44,275 bases of DNA from Saprospiraceae bacterium (GTDB lineage Bacteria; Bacteroidota; Bacteroidia; Chitinophagales; Saprospiraceae): positions 9,852-54,126 of the forward strand of contig JAHDCG010000030.1 in NCBI GenBank assembly GCA_020629965.1, read 5' to 3'. The notes beneath the pieces were generated by a model. The model made no database searches. It was not told where the DNA came from and worked only from the letters and a program-made list of their open reading frames with translations. Position 1 is the stretch's first letter, and each line of letters opens with the position of its first letter. The translations under genes were made by a program, and so were the position numbers. This document shows, piece after piece, positions 8,955-22,984 of this stretch.

Positions 8955-9163
8955 TCTTCTCCTTTTAACCAACTTTCCATAGTCTCGTTATTCCAACCTC
9001 TTTCATCCCATAGTTTATCCATGGCAACAGTAGCGCGTTCCGCAAAGTATTCGGAAAGCAATGTTTTTATTTCTAAAAGCTGTTCTTCTTTTAAATCAAA
9101 GCTATACAACTTTAACAATTCAAGTTGTAGATTAGTCAGTGGCTTGTTTAGTACCTTTGTCAT
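8951..9163 (-). CDS. Antitoxin partner of the PIN toxin
   Basis: A 70-residue protein upstream of and overlapping the toxin. It carries the LTNLQLELLKLYSFDLKEEQLLEIKTLL type of N-terminal half and a WNNETMESWLKGEE C-terminus. I associate this type with small helical antitoxins paired with COG1569 PIN toxins in Bacteroidota and cyanobacteria. No ribbon-helix-helix or AbrB motif is obvious. The ATG is at 9161-9163. The region upstream is AT-rich; no clear operator palindrome was found. Confidence 0.8.
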   Translation of the reverse strand: MTKVLNKPLTNLQLELLKLYSFDLKEEQLLEIKTLLSEYFAERATVAMDKLWDERGWNNETMESWLKGEE

Positions 9164-9273
9164 AAGCAGTTGAATTTAATTGTAAAATTTACAAAATAAA
9201 AAGTTTGCATCGTATGCGAATAAATATTCACAAAACGAAAATAGTAAAAAATTATTGACTGACCAAATCCTAC

Positions 9274-9315
9274 ATAAAAAAACCTCCCCCCCACCCGCAG
9301 GCAGAAGAGAGGTTC
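9274..9315 (-). terminator. Terminator of the rpoBC operon
   Basis: On the minus strand AACCTCTC pairs with GGGGAGGTT and is followed by seven T (9274-9280). It lies about 50 bases after the rpoC stop codon. Confidence 0.8.
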
Positions 9316-9363
9316 TATATCCTAAAAACTCACGACCAACTCAAAAGCAGTCGCAAATCAAAA

Positions 9364-12300
9364 CTACTCCGCCGCTTCCTCCTCCAGCATCGCCTGACGC
9401 TGACGGTAAGACTCGTGCGCTTCCTTCGTCGTCACCACCAAGTCGTTAAACTTGCGCATACCCGTACCCGCCGGAATTTTCTTCCCGACGATGACATTCT
9501 CCTTCAGACCGTACAACATATCTTTTTTCGCACCGATAGCAGCGGTACTCAATACTTTTGTCGTCTCTTGGAAAGATGCCGCAGAAATCCACGAGGTTAC
9601 ACCCAGTGATGATTTCGTGATACCTTGCAGCAGCGAACTCGAAGTCGCCGGAATTGCGTCGCGGTAGCTGACAATCTTCAAGTCATTGCGCTTGAGGTAA
9701 GAGTTTTCTTCGCGCAGTTGACGCAGAGAAACAATCTGACCCTGCTTCAACTTGTTGCTGTCACCGTTGTCCGTGATGACTTTCTTGTCGAAAATCCAAT
9801 CGTTTTGCTCCAGGAAGTCGAATTTCTCGACCGCTTCCCCTTCGAGGAAAGACGTATCTCCCGGGTCTTCGATTTGTGCGCGACGCATCATCTGACGCAC
9901 GATGACCTCGATGTGCTTGTCGTTAATCGGAATACCCTGCGAGCGGTAAACTTCCTGTACCCCGTTGACAAGGTACGCAGACACCGCAAACGGGCCTTTG
10001 ATACCCAAAATGTCACGCGGCGCAATCGCACCGTCGGATAACGGCATACCCGCACGGACAAAGTCACCCTCCTGTACCAAGATGTGCTTGGACAAACCGA
10101 CCAAGTATTTACGCTTCATGCCCTCTTTCGAGGTGATGATAACCTCACGGTTACCGCGCTTGATTTTACCGAAGCTGACCGTACCGTCAATTTCGGAAAC
10201 CACAGCGGGGTTAGACGGATTACGCGCCTCGAAAAGCTCCGTAACACGCGGCAGACCACCGGTGATATCCTGAATCTGACCCAACTTACGCGGGATTTTC
10301 ACGATAATCTGACCGACATCTACCGTCGCACCGTCTTCGATGCTGATGTAAGAACCTACGGGCAGGTTATATGTACGCAAATCTTCGCCGTCGGGACTAA
10401 CGATTTTGATACTCGGAATCAAACGCTTGTTTTTGCTCTCCGTGACGACGCGTTCGGTCTTACCCGTCAGCGAATCCGTCTCGGCGCGTACCGTTTGACC
10501 TTCGATGATGTTGTCGAATTGAGCGATACCTTTGTACTCCGTGACAATCACGTTATTGTAAGGATCCCACTCACAAATCATGTCGCCTTTCTCGACTTTC
10601 TGACCGTCTTTGATGCCTACCGTCGCACCGTAAGGGATAAAGTGTGACACGTAAACTTTAGAACCGTCTTCGGCCGTTAAACGAATTTCACCCGTCCGCG
10701 ACAAGTTGATTTGAATTTCGTTGCCGGCTTCATCTTTTCCTTTGATGATGCGCAGACCGTCAAAGACCGCTTTGGCTTCAAATTTAGAAGTCAAGCTGCT
10801 CTCCTGCTTGGTCACGACCGCCGTACCACCCACGTGGAAGGTACGCAGCGTCAACTGTGTACCCGGCTCACCGATAGACTGCGCCGCGATGATACCGACG
10901 GCATCTCCGCGCTCCGCCAAGCGACCGGACGCCATGTTTTTACCGTAGCACTTCGCACATACGCCGCGCTTTGTCTCGCAGGTCAGTACCGAACGGATTG
11001 TTACCTCTTCGATGCCCGCCTCTTCGATTTTCTCTGCGATGTCTTCGGTAATGTATTCGTTGGCTTCCAAAATGATTTCCTCGGAAACCGGATCCACCAA
11101 GTCATACAGAGTATAACGACCGACAATGCGACCGCCGAGCGACTCGATGACGTTGTCGTCTTCTTTCAAAGCCCGCGTGGCAATACCGCGCAGCGTGTGA
11201 CAATCGTCTTCGATAATCACGACATCCTGTGCTACATCCACGAGACGACGGGTCAAATAACCCGCATCCGCCGTTTTCAATGCCGTATCGGCAAGACCTT
11301 TACGTGCACCGTGCGTTGAGATAAAGTATTCGAGTACCGACAGACCATCCACGAAGTTGGCGAGGATTGGGTTTTCGATAATCGCACCGCCCGTATCACC
11401 GGACTTACGCGGCTTGGCCATCAAGCCACGGAGACCGCAAAGCTGCTTAATCTGCTGACGCGAACCGCGGGCACCGGAGTCCAACATCATGTAAACCGAG
11501 TTGAAACCCTGCTTGTGTTCGGCCATTTCCTTCATGAGGTTGTCGGTGATATCGTTATCCGCCGTACCCCATTTATCGACAATCGAGTTGTAACGCTCGT
11601 TGTTGGTAATCAGACCCATGTTGTAGTTATCCCACACCTCATCGACTTCCGCTTGTGCATCAATCAGGAGTTGTGCTTTCTTCGTCGGTGTAATCAAATC
11701 ACCGAGGTTGAAAGACAAACCGCCTTTGTATGCCCACAAGAAGCCCATGTCTTTGATGTTATCCAAAAACTCCGCACAGACACTGAAGTCGGTACGACGG
11801 ATGACATCGGAGATAACTTTTTTGAGGTTACGCTTTGACATAACCTGATTGTAGAACGGCAAATTACCCGGGCGCGCCTCGTTGAAAAGCACACGACCCG
11901 TAGTCGTATCTACCCGCTCGATGACAGGTTCGTTCTTGTCGTTCAAAGTCTTGACGCGCACTTTAATCGTCGCGTGCAAGTCCAATTTTTCTTCGTTAAA
12001 GGCGATGACCACCTCTTCTGCGGAGTAGAAAATGCGTCCTTCCCCTTTCACGATATTGTCGCCCTGCGTGTGGCGCTCTTTCGTGATGTAGTACAGACCC
12101 AAAACCATATCCTGCGACGGAATGGTAATCGGCGAACCGTTTTGCGGGTTCAGCATGTTGTGGCTGGAGAGCATCAATACTTGTGCTTCCAAAATTGCCG
12201 CCTGGCTCAACGGTACGTGTACCGCCATCTGGTCACCGTCAAAATCGGCATTAAATGCCGAACAAACCAACGGGTGCAGTTGAATTGCTTTACCCTCGAT

Positions 12301-13674
12301 GAGTCGCGGCTGGAATGCCTGAATCGACAAACGGTGCAACGTCGGGGCACGGTTCAACATTATCGGGTGACCTTTCAGGATATTCTCGAGAATTTCCCAA
12401 ATCACCGGGTCTTTTCTGTCCACGAGTTTCTTCGCGGATTTTACCGTTTTCACGATGCCGCGCTCGATGAGTTTGCGAATGACAAACGGCTTGAACAACT
12501 CGGATGCCATACCTTTCGGCAGACCGCATTCGTGTAATTTCAAGGTAGGCCCTACGACAATCACCGAACGACCGGAGTAATCCACCCGCTTACCGAGCAG
12601 GTTCTGGCGGAAACGACCTTGCTTACCTTTCAGAATGTCGGACAAGGACTTCAACGCACGACCGCCTTCCGCTTTTACGGCGTTGGATTTACGTGAGTTG
12701 TCAAACAAGGAATCGACCGCTTCCTGCAACATCCGCTTCTCGTTACGCAGGATAACCTCCGGTGCTTTGATTTCCAACAGACGCTTGAGGCGGTTGTTAC
12801 GAATGATAACGCGGCGGTACAAATCGTTCAAGTCCGAAGAAGCAAAACGACCACCGTCCAACGGAACCAACGGACGCAACTCGGGCGGCACCACGGGCAG
12901 GTACTGGATAATCGTCCACTCGGGGCGGTTTTCCATACGCTCGTTGGCATCGCGGAAAGACTCTACTACGCGCAAACGCTTGAGGGCTTCCGATTTACGT
13001 TGCTGCGAAGTCTCGTGCGCCGCCTGGTGACGAAGTGCGAAACTGATTTGGTCTAAGTCCAAACGCTCCAACAACATTTTTACGGCATCCGCACCCATCA
13101 TCGCGATGAATTTATTCGGGTCGTCGTCTTCGAGTTGTTGATTACCTTCGGGCAAAGTATCCAACAGGTCGAGGTATTCCTCTTCCGTGAGCAAGTCCAT
13201 GTTGGTTATCGGCTCTTCTCTCTCATCGGTCACACCCGCGTTGATAACCACATAACGCTCGTAATAGATAATGCTTTCCAACTTTTTGGAACTCAAACCC
13301 AACAGATAACCGATTTTGTTCGGCAAAGATTTAAAGAACCAAATGTGCACCACGGGCACCACCAATTTGATGTGTCCCATGCGCTCCCGACGGACTTTCT
13401 TTTCCGTCACTTCTACTCCGCAGCGATCACAAACGATACCCTTGTAGCGAATACGTTTGTATTTACCGCAGTAGCATTCATAATCTTTGACGGGTCCGAA
13501 AATACGCTCACAGAATAATCCGTCGCGCTCGGGTTTGTACGAACGGTAGTTAATGGTTTCGGGCTTCAACACCTCCCCGTAACTGCGTTCCAATATTTCG
13601 TCGGGGCTGCTCAAAGAAATCACAATGCTGCTGAAATCCTGACGTGCCGACTGTATTTGCTTTTTAAAAGGCAT
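9364..13674 (-). CDS. rpoC: RNA polymerase subunit beta'
   Basis: Catalytic largest subunit of RNA polymerase, 1436 residues. The N-terminal zinc ribbon has Cys67, Cys69, Cys82 and Cys85. The magnesium-binding motif NADFDGDQM occurs in the middle of the first half, and the second zinc site is formed by [13 protein letters not shown]. Trigger-loop and bridge-helix regions (for example [19 protein letters not shown] and [15 protein letters not shown]) are intact. The ATG at 13674 matches the family N-terminus ([17 protein letters not shown]). It is the last gene of the cluster and lies 244 bases after rpoB; two palindromic repeats sit between them. Confidence 0.99.
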   Translation of the reverse strand: MPFKKQIQSARQDFSSIVISLSSPDEILERSYGEVLKPETINYRSYKPERDGLFCERIFGPVKDYECYCGKYKRIRYKGIVCDRCGVEVTEKKVRRERMGHIKLVVPVVHIWFFKSLPNKIGYLLGLSSKKLESIIYYERYVVINAGVTDEREEPITNMDLLTEEEYLDLLDTLPEGNQQLEDDDPNKFIAMMGADAVKMLLERLDLDQISFALRHQAAHETSQQRKSEALKRLRVVESFRDANERMENRPEWTIIQYLPVVPPELRPLVPLDGGRFASSDLNDLYRRVIIRNNRLKRLLEIKAPEVILRNEKRMLQEAVDSLFDNSRKSNAVKAEGGRALKSLSDILKGKQGRFRQNLLGKRVDYSGRSVIVVGPTLKLHECGLPKGMASELFKPFVIRKLIERGIVKTVKSAKKLVDRKDPVIWEILENILKGHPIMLNRAPTLHRLSIQAFQPRLIEGKAIQLHPLVCSAFNADFDGDQMAVHVPLSQAAILEAQVLMLSSHNMLNPQNGSPITIPSQDMVLGLYYITKERHTQGDNIVKGEGRIFYSAEEVVIAFNEEKLDLHATIKVRVKTLNDKNEPVIERVDTTTGRVLFNEARPGNLPFYNQVMSKRNLKKVISDVIRRTDFSVCAEFLDNIKDMGFLWAYKGGLSFNLGDLITPTKKAQLLIDAQAEVDEVWDNYNMGLITNNERYNSIVDKWGTADNDITDNLMKEMAEHKQGFNSVYMMLDSGARGSRQQIKQLCGLRGLMAKPRKSGDTGGAIIENPILANFVDGLSVLEYFISTHGARKGLADTALKTADAGYLTRRLVDVAQDVVIIEDDCHTLRGIATRALKEDDNVIESLGGRIVGRYTLYDLVDPVSEEIILEANEYITEDIAEKIEEAGIEEVTIRSVLTCETKRGVCAKCYGKNMASGRLAERGDAVGIIAAQSIGEPGTQLTLRTFHVGGTAVVTKQESSLTSKFEAKAVFDGLRIIKGKDEAGNEIQINLSRTGEIRLTAEDGSKVYVSHFIPYGATVGIKDGQKVEKGDMICEWDPYNNVIVTEYKGIAQFDNIIEGQTVRAETDSLTGKTERVVTESKNKRLIPSIKIVSPDGEDLRTYNLPVGSYISIEDGATVDVGQIIVKIPRKLGQIQDITGGLPRVTELFEARNPSNPAVVSEIDGTVSFGKIKRGNREVIITSKEGMKRKYLVGLSKHILVQEGDFVRAGMPLSDGAIAPRDILGIKGPFAVSAYLVNGVQEVYRSQGIPINDKHIEVIVRQMMRRAQIEDPGDTSFLEGEAVEKFDFLEQNDWIFDKKVITDNGDSNKLKQGQIVSLRQLREENSYLKRNDLKIVSYRDAIPATSSSLLQGITKSSLGVTSWISAASFQETTKVLSTAAIGAKKDMLYGLKENVIVGKKIPAGTGMRKFNDLVVTTKEAHESYRQRQAMLEEEAAE

Positions 13675-13713
13675 ATATAGCTGTATTTAAAAAGTGAATT
13701 ATTTTTTATTTAG

Positions 13714-13796
13714 AAGGTGTCTGACACTTTTATCAAGCAAAGGCGGTGAAATTAATATTTACCGCTTGTTTTAATAAAATTTAGTGTCTGACACCT
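13714..13796. repeat. 80-bp GTGTCWGACAC palindromic element, copy 2
   Basis: Bounded by GTGTCTGACAC at 13717-13727 and 13784-13794, in inverted flanking context. An inner hairpin (GCGGTGAAAT / ATTTACCGC, 13744-13766) shares GGTGAAATTAA with copy 1. It lies in the rpoB-rpoC spacer. Confidence 0.75.
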
Positions 13797-13828
13797 GTGC
13801 CTTCCTCTTGTCGATTTTTCCTAAGAAA

Positions 13829-13911
13829 CAGGTGTCAGACACTTCTTTTTACCGATAGCACAGATAAACATAATATCACGGCATTCAGCAAACCAAAGTG
13901 TCAGACACCTG
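13829..13911. repeat. 80-bp GTGTCWGACAC palindromic element, copy 3
   Basis: Bounded by GTGTCAGACAC at 13832-13842 and 13898-13908, with CAGGTGTC at one end and GACACCTG at the other. It lies in the rpoB-rpoC spacer next to copy 2. Confidence 0.75.
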
Positions 13912-13918
13912 TGAGGAT

Positions 13919-17740
<3,822 letters not shown>

Positions 17741-18550
17741 GTGCAATTCCGGTTATATTGTTAGTGGTGACGGTCTTTACGGTTGACGGTTTTCGGTGGA
17801 CGGTGGACGGGCTTTTTTAACTTGCTCGTTTTTGTCTCCTGCTGTTGTCGTTCCTAAAATTGCCGTATATTGTTGTCGCACTTTATACTGTGTGCGTATT
17901 CTTCTGTTTCTTTTTTCCTGCCTTCAAAGGTTGATTATCAGTTATTTAGAGTGTCGTTGACTCGACCGATAAAATATTTTTTCGGAAATAATTGCTCAAA
18001 GGCTTTACAAACTCGATTATTTTTTCAAATATTTGTCTGACAAAACCTCCCTTCCTCTCTTTTCCCGCCGCAAAAATAATTGTCAAAAAAAGCAGGCGCG
18101 GTGATAATAAAGCGCACACCCGGTCGACAGCATTCTACACAAATCTTTCCTTAATAGTTCAACGAATCACGACAAATATCCTAAAACGACGATAGGCTTA
18201 GAATGATGACGTGCATCTATCTAAGCCTTAGAGCCTGATAATCAACTTGTTACGCTAAAGTTGTCTATATTCATTGTTTAATTGAAGGCGAAAGTACAAA
18301 ACCGATAAAATCTCGGTGTGATTGAAAAGCGATAAGAGTTGCTGTTTCAAAAACACAAAAGCGAAAAAAGATTGATTTTGCGTGCGTATATTAACCGCCA
18401 AAATCAGCTTTCGTTCACTTTGAAAGTAAGAATAGGTCGGAAAACTTAATAACGAAAAGTTAAAAAGCCTTCCGACCTTATCTCTTTAGAGCAGAAAAAT
18501 CAGGTGAGAATAAAATTCTCGGTTGATTTTTCGGTCGTCAAGAAAGCAAC
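17741..18550 (-). other. rplL-rpoB spacer: repeat arm and hairpins
   Basis: This 810-base gap has no credible gene. It holds a GACGGTK heptamer array (17769-17811) just before rpoB, a possible -7 box TATTTTTG (minus strand, 18071-18078), and two long hairpins, AGGCTTAGA/TCTAAGCCT (18194-18228) and AGGTCGGAA/TTCCGACCT (18434-18478). Neither hairpin has a strong T tract. Attenuation or RNA processing between rplL and rpoB is known in other bacteria; a similar role here is inference. Confidence 0.45.
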
Positions 18551-18928
18551 TTACTTGATTTCAACTGAAGCACCTACTTCCTCCAACTCCGCTTTGATTT
18601 TCTCAGCTTCGTCCATAGGAATGCCTGTCTTCAATGTCTCGGGAGCGCCGTCAACCAATGCTTTCGCATCTTTCAAGCCTACGCCCATCAAGTCTTTTAC
18701 TGCCTTTACAACCTTCAATTTAGCAGCACCTGCTGATTCGAGAATTACATCGAATTCGGTTTTTGCTTCAGCGCCGCCGCCTTCGCCGCCCCCTGCGGGA
18801 CCTGCTACTGCAACTGCTGCTGCTGCCGGCTCGATGCCGTACTCGTCTTTGAGGATGTTTGCCAACTCACTTACGTCTTTGACGGTAAGGTTTACGAGTT
18901 GCTCTGCTAATGCACTTAAATCTGCCAT
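18551..18928 (-). CDS. rplL: Ribosomal protein L7/L12
   Basis: Stalk protein of the large subunit, 125 residues, which recruits GTPase factors such as EF-Tu and EF-G. N-terminal dimerisation domain (about 1-33), an Ala/Gly-rich flexible hinge (about 35-52), and the C-terminal domain with [24 protein letters not shown]-like sequence and the [16 protein letters not shown] helix. Full length, ATG at 18928. It is separated from rplJ by a 317-base gap filled by a heptamer inverted repeat. Confidence 0.98.
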   Translation of the reverse strand: MADLSALAEQLVNLTVKDVSELANILKDEYGIEPAAAAVAVAGPAGGGEGGGAEAKTEFDVILESAGAAKLKVVKAVKDLMGVGLKDAKALVDGAPETLKTGIPMDEAEKIKAELEEVGASVEIK

Positions 18929-19013
18929 TTGAAAATGATTTTAAAATATTACCAATTTGATTAAAAATTGGTGCGTTGTAACTTGGAAGCCATGTTTGTG
19001 TTAAGATGCTGTG

Positions 19014-19192
19014 AGACGTTAGATATTAGATTTTAGACGTTAGACTCTTTGCGTCTCTGTCTTTGCATATCTTATTGTCTTTACATCTGTTTTAATTCTT
19101 TGCAGTTCTTTCGGATTTAGATTTAGATTTTATTAAAATGTCGAACAAGCAACACGAGAGTCTAAAATCTAACGTCTAACATCTAAAGTCTT
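19014..19192. repeat. Heptamer inverted-repeat element between rplJ and rplL
   Basis: The left arm (19014-19047) is GACGTTA GATATTA GATTTTA GACGTTA GACTC and the right arm (19158-19192) is the reverse complement of GACTTTA GATGTTA GACGTTA GATTTTA GACTC. The arms are about 110 bases apart and can form a long imperfect stem. They fill most of the 317-base gap between rplL and rplJ (18929-19245), which is otherwise empty. Confidence 0.75.
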
Positions 19193-19245
19193 ACAAAAAA
19201 CCGAGCTAAAAATTTACGCACCTGAAAAGCCCGCGCGTCCGAAGA

Positions 19246-19779
19246 CTACGCTGCTTCTCCTCTCTCTTCCAAAGCTTTGAGTAAGCCGGAGATAGTTTGA
19301 CCGCCCGATTGCAAAGAACCCAATACGTTTTTGATTGGAGATTGCAACAATGCGATAACGTCTGCCAACAAATCTTCTTTGGATTTGAGTTTGGTGAGCG
19401 CGTCGATTTGCTCGTCACCGACGAAAACGTCGGTTTCTATATATGCCGCCTTGAGAACAGGGCGGTCACTCGTTTTACGAAATTCTTTAATGACCTGCGC
19501 CGGTGCTTTAGCAACGTCGGAGAAAAGAAGCGCGGTCGGTCCTTTCAAACTTTCGAGAACCTTTGCGTATCCTTTTTCTGCGGGAGCATCTTCGAGGGCT
19601 TTCTTGACGAGGGTGTTTTTCACCACCTTCATCTCGATGCCTTTTGCGAACATCATGCTGCGCAGTTCTGTCGTTTTTTCTGCGGACAAAGTCGAAGAGT
19701 CGGTTACATAGAAAAAGTCCGCGTTTGCGAATTTTTCTTTCAACTCTTCAATCATCGCCGTTTTTTCTGCCTTATTCAT
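19246..19779 (-). CDS. rplJ: Ribosomal protein L10
   Basis: Base of the ribosomal stalk, 177 residues, binding 23S rRNA through its N-terminal domain and L7/L12 dimers through its C-terminal helix. KGIEMKVVKNTLVKKAL and KGPTALLFS are typical of the family. Only 38 bases separate it from rplA, so there is no room for the long L10 leader RNA known from some other bacteria. The C-terminal GLLKALEERGEAA ends the L7/L12-binding helix. ATG at 19779. Confidence 0.97.
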   Translation of the reverse strand: MNKAEKTAMIEELKEKFANADFFYVTDSSTLSAEKTTELRSMMFAKGIEMKVVKNTLVKKALEDAPAEKGYAKVLESLKGPTALLFSDVAKAPAQVIKEFRKTSDRPVLKAAYIETDVFVGDEQIDALTKLKSKEDLLADVIALLQSPIKNVLGSLQSGGQTISGLLKALEERGEAA

Positions 19780-19817
19780 AAGAACTTATTTTGGACTGAA
19801 ATAAATTTCAGCGACGA

Positions 19818-20510
19818 TTATTTAATTGATTTAGGATCTACTTTGATACCCGGAGACATGGTCGAAGCCACGGTTACGGATTTCATATAAATACCTTTTG
19901 CGGAAGAAGGTTTCATCTTCACCAATGTGCCGAGCAACTCTTGTGCGTTGGCACGCAATTGGTCGGGCGTAAAGCCTACGCGACCGATTGAGGAGTGAAC
20001 GATACCGAATTTATCGACCCGGAAGCTGATTTTACCGCCTTTCACATCACGAATTGCATCGCCGACGTTCATGGTTACCGTACCCGTTTTCGGGTTAGGC
20101 ATCAAACCGCGCGGACCCAAAACACGACCGATACGACCGACCTGTGCCATGGTTTGCGGCATTGCGATAGCTACGTCGAAGTCTGTCCAACCGTCTTGGA
20201 TTTTTTTGACCAATTCTGCCAAACCCACGTAGTCGGCACCCGCTTCGCGTGCTTCTTCTTCCTTATCGGCAGTGACGAATGCCACTACTCTTTTTGTTTT
20301 ACCGGTACCGCTCGGCAGCGTTACCGTGCCGCGAATTGCCTGGTCGGCTTTACGCGGATCTACCCCCAAACGAACGTGTACATCTACCGACGCGTCGAAT
20401 TTAGCAGTATTGACTTCTTTAACCAAAGCCATTGCTTCTTCCACGGTGTACAGTTTGTTGTTGTCCACTTTTTCGTTTGCGGCTTTCCGTTTTTTCGGAA
20501 TTCTTGCCAT
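19818..20510 (-). CDS. rplA: Ribosomal protein L1
   Basis: L1-stalk protein, 230 residues, helping move deacylated tRNA out of the E site; in many bacteria it also represses its own operon. Typical segments are VHVRLGVDPRKADQAIRGTVTLP, GRVLGPRGLMPNPKTGTV and the C-terminal SAKGIYMKSVTVASTMSPGIKVD. Full length, ATG at 20510. The 259-base gap to rplK holds repeat arms at 20518-20545 and 20729-20765. Confidence 0.98.
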   Translation of the reverse strand: MARIPKKRKAANEKVDNNKLYTVEEAMALVKEVNTAKFDASVDVHVRLGVDPRKADQAIRGTVTLPSGTGKTKRVVAFVTADKEEEAREAGADYVGLAELVKKIQDGWTDFDVAIAMPQTMAQVGRIGRVLGPRGLMPNPKTGTVTMNVGDAIRDVKGGKISFRVDKFGIVHSSIGRVGFTPDQLRANAQELLGTLVKMKPSSAKGIYMKSVTVASTMSPGIKVDPKSIK

Positions 20511-20517
20511 AATTATG

Positions 20518-20765
20518 GTTGTTAGTTGTTGGTTGGTAGTTGCCGGGCGGCTTTCGTTTTGATACTATGTATCGTTTGAATTTGCCGTCTTTTTCTACTC
20601 AATCAACTGAAAGACTTTTCGAGTCTTTCGGTGAGGTAATATAGCGTTGCGGCAATCTTTATTGCTGCAACTCCCTTCGTTGAATATTATCGAAAATATA
20701 AGACTGAAGGATTAGTAGAAGTTAAAACGGAGTCTAAAATCTAAAATCTAAAGTCTGACATCTCA
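20518..20765. repeat. Heptamer arms in the rplK-rplA gap
   Basis: The left arm (20518-20545) has GTTGTTA/GTTGGTA-type units starting eight bases from the rplA start. The right arm (20729-20765) is the reverse complement of GATGTCA, GACTTTA, GATTTTA, GATTTTA, GACTCC and ends at the rplK stop. The two arms belong to different heptamer families, so they would not form a perfect stem. Confidence 0.55.
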
Positions 20766-20769
20766 ACGT

Positions 20770-21231
20770 TTACGCTTCCGCGTCTTCTTCTTCGCCCCAA
20801 GGCGGTGTCCCCGTAACCACGATACCCATGGAGCGAGCAGTACCTGCGACCATGCGCATACCGGATTCTACGGTAAAGCAGTTGAGGTCGGGCATTTTGT
20901 TTTCTGCGATTGCACGACAGTCCTCCCACGTTACCTTACCGACTTTATCACGGTTGGGTACGGATGAACCTGACTTCAATTTAGCAGCTTGCAATAACTG
21001 AGCGGATGCGGGTGGTGTTTTGATAACAAAGTCAAAAGACTTGTCTTTGTAAACCGTAATCAAAACAGGCAAAACCTGACCTTGCTTCTCGGCAGTCTGC
21101 GCGTTAAAACGCTTACAGAATTCCATGATATTTACACCCTTCGCACCCAATGCAGGTCCGACCGGTGGTGCCGGGTTAGCCGCGCCGCCGCGTACTTGCA
21201 GCTTGACAAACGTTTCTATTTCCTTAGCCAT
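20770..21231 (-). CDS. rplK: Ribosomal protein L11
   Basis: Large-subunit protein of the GTPase-associated centre, 153 residues. The N-terminal domain shows the proline-rich [22 protein letters not shown] segment, the thiostrepton-site region. The C-terminal rRNA-binding domain carries [24 protein letters not shown]. The tail is acidic (WGEEEDAEA) and slightly longer than the E. coli protein. ATG at 21231. A 559-base gap separates it from nusG. Confidence 0.98.
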   Translation of the reverse strand: MAKEIETFVKLQVRGGAANPAPPVGPALGAKGVNIMEFCKRFNAQTAEKQGQVLPVLITVYKDKSFDFVIKTPPASAQLLQAAKLKSGSSVPNRDKVGKVTWEDCRAIAENKMPDLNCFTVESGMRMVAGTARSMGIVVTGTPPWGEEEDAEA

Positions 21232-21790
21232 TCAAAAATAATTTTGGGGATAATCGCTTTTCTTCAATTTATCAAATTAAAACAAAATCTAATACTTGGT
21301 ATCTTTTTTGCCTTAAAACGAGTGTCGAAGTCTGCGAACTTATCGCCTTATTAAATGCTCAAATCGGGGTACAAGCCCCGCTTATTCCGACTTTTCACTC
21401 TTGCCGTCAGGAGAAGTTAAGCAAAAGGTTAAGCCAATTTTACCACAAAGAACTCTTATCGGGAAGCAAAAACTTTGTATGAGAGATTTTAGATTTTAGA
21501 CGTTAGATATTAGATTTATCACGTCTTTACTCTATTCTCTTTTTAAGTTTTCGGAGCATAGTGGCTGTAAACGGGGTTTATTCCGTTTTATATTTTTCTT
21601 GGAGTCGTATTAAAGACCCTGACCCTCCACGACTGAAGTCGGGATAGACTTTGCGGGGAACACATTCGTCTTTTGTATTAAAATTCGAGATGAATGTATA
21701 TTCGTTTTTGGAAGTGTCATTAAATTTAGAGTCGAAATTCAAATTCAACCCGTATCTACCGACAACTGACAACGGTCAACCGACAACTAC
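21232..21790. repeat. nusG-rplK gap with heptamer arms and a short palindrome
   Basis: The gap holds a GAYDTTA array (21483-21518), a CGACTGAAGTCG palindrome (21630-21641) matching the one at 555-566, and a GTYNGTT array in reverse complement (21757-21791) whose end overlaps the nusG stop codon. Short frames here show no coding signal. Confidence 0.55.
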
Positions 21791-22588
21791 CTATTGTTGC
21801 TTCTCCACCTGCACGTAAGCCAATTCTACTTCGGTACCGCGACCGAAGATTTTGACCATTACTTTCATTTTCTTTTTGTCGTCGTTGATTTCTAAGACAT
21901 CGCCCACAAATTCGTTGAACGGACCGTCGATGATTTTGACGGTTTCGCCGACCAAGAACGGTTCGACCATTTGCTCGCCCATTTCGCTGTTTTCGTCCAC
22001 TTTACCTAAGAGGCGGTACGCTTCCGCGTCGCGCATCGGGATAGGCTGCGTTTTTCCTAAAAAATGAATGACGTTGGGTGTGTTGGCGATGGCGGCAATC
22101 ATTTCACCGGTAAAACTGTCGGGCACTGCCTCGACCATCATATAACCGGGCAGAATGTTGCGCTCGGAAATCATCTTTTTACCGTTACGGATTTTATAAA
22201 CCTTTTCGGTAGGCACGATGATGGACTTAACGAATTGTCCCCAATTATTGCGCTGAATTTCTAATTCTACGCGCTCTTTAATTTTCCGCTCTTTTCCGCT
22301 GATGACGCGGAGAGAGTACCATTTTGTCTTCGGACCTTCGGGTTCTTTCGGTGCTTCGGGCTCGATGACGGTATTTTCTTCTACGCCGCCGGGAACTTCA
22401 TCCACGGTATCCATACCCGCTTCGGTCGTGACCTGTGCCGACTCTTCGATGTCGTCTTCTTCGGTCAAACCTAACATATCATCCAACTCCGCAGACACAT
22501 CTTGGCTAACCGTTTCTTCGGAAGTTTCTTCCGTCGGTTGTTCCGTATTTTGTGTTTCTTCTTCGATTTTGTTCAAATCTTCTTCCAT
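21791..22588 (-). CDS. nusG: Transcription factor NusG with acidic N-terminal extension
   Basis: Processivity factor that binds RNA polymerase, 265 residues. The NGN domain starts near residue 87 (KTKWYSLRVISGKERKIKERV) and includes ILPGYMMVEA and NVIHFLGK. The C-terminal KOW domain has VGETVKIIDGPFNEFVGDV. The usual bacterial length is about 180 residues. The first 86 or so residues are an added, probably disordered tail very rich in Glu, Asp and Thr with almost no basic residues. It follows secE by 59 bases. The ATG at 22588 is the only start that keeps the whole tail. Its partner is inferred to be a basic surface (ribosome or polymerase), not shown. Confidence 0.96.
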   Translation of the reverse strand: MEEDLNKIEEETQNTEQPTEETSEETVSQDVSAELDDMLGLTEEDDIEESAQVTTEAGMDTVDEVPGGVEENTVIEPEAPKEPEGPKTKWYSLRVISGKERKIKERVELEIQRNNWGQFVKSIIVPTEKVYKIRNGKKMISERNILPGYMMVEAVPDSFTGEMIAAIANTPNVIHFLGKTQPIPMRDAEAYRLLGKVDENSEMGEQMVEPFLVGETVKIIDGPFNEFVGDVLEINDDKKKMKVMVKIFGRGTEVELAYVQVEKQQ

Positions 22589-22647
22589 GCCGAGATATGC
22601 GTTTTAATGAGATGAGCGAGTGAAATAGTGCGTATCAGAGGGAGTGC

Positions 22648-22842
22648 TTAAAACTGTGTGTAGATAAAATCTACCAAGATTGCTTTTGCCGCTGCTCCCA
22701 AAACGTAGATAATTGCCGTAAAAATCAGCGTACCGATGATGACCGCAATGGTATTTTGCTGCAAGCTGCTGTAGCTCGGCCAAGTCACTTTATTGACTAA
22801 TTCGTGGTAGCTTTCTTTCAGGTATAATTTGATAGAATCCAT
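22648..22842 (-). CDS. secE: Preprotein translocase subunit SecE
   Basis: Small essential subunit of the SecYEG channel, 64 residues. It has the amphipathic ELVNKVTWPSYSSLQ segment (about 14-28) followed by a single membrane span (about 32-52), the short one-span form found in most bacteria. ATG at 22842; stop 59 bases before nusG. Confidence 0.96.
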   Translation of the reverse strand: MDSIKLYLKESYHELVNKVTWPSYSSLQQNTIAVIIGTLIFTAIIYVLGAAAKAILVDFIYTQF

Positions 22843-22984
22843 GTCAAAGATTTTTTTTCAAAAAACCGCAAGACGGTTTTCTCGAGTGTGTTGAATTGCG
22901 GATTAGCTTTTCGGCAAAACCCGATTGAGTAACTTCGATAGGAAAAGGAGGTTCTCTCAATTCAAAGCGGTATTTCCTTTTACA

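Noticed and set aside
9274-9364. Small plus-strand gene at 9255-9449
   Set aside because: It overlaps the rpoC terminator and the rpoC 3' end; the sequence is a Pro/Ser-rich shadow.
17992-18195. 67-codon plus-strand frame in the rplL-rpoB gap
   Set aside because: No family resemblance, AT-rich, on the strand opposite to all surrounding genes.
19780-19817. L10 leader RNA before rplJ
   Set aside because: Only 38 bases separate rplA and rplJ, too little for the known leader fold.
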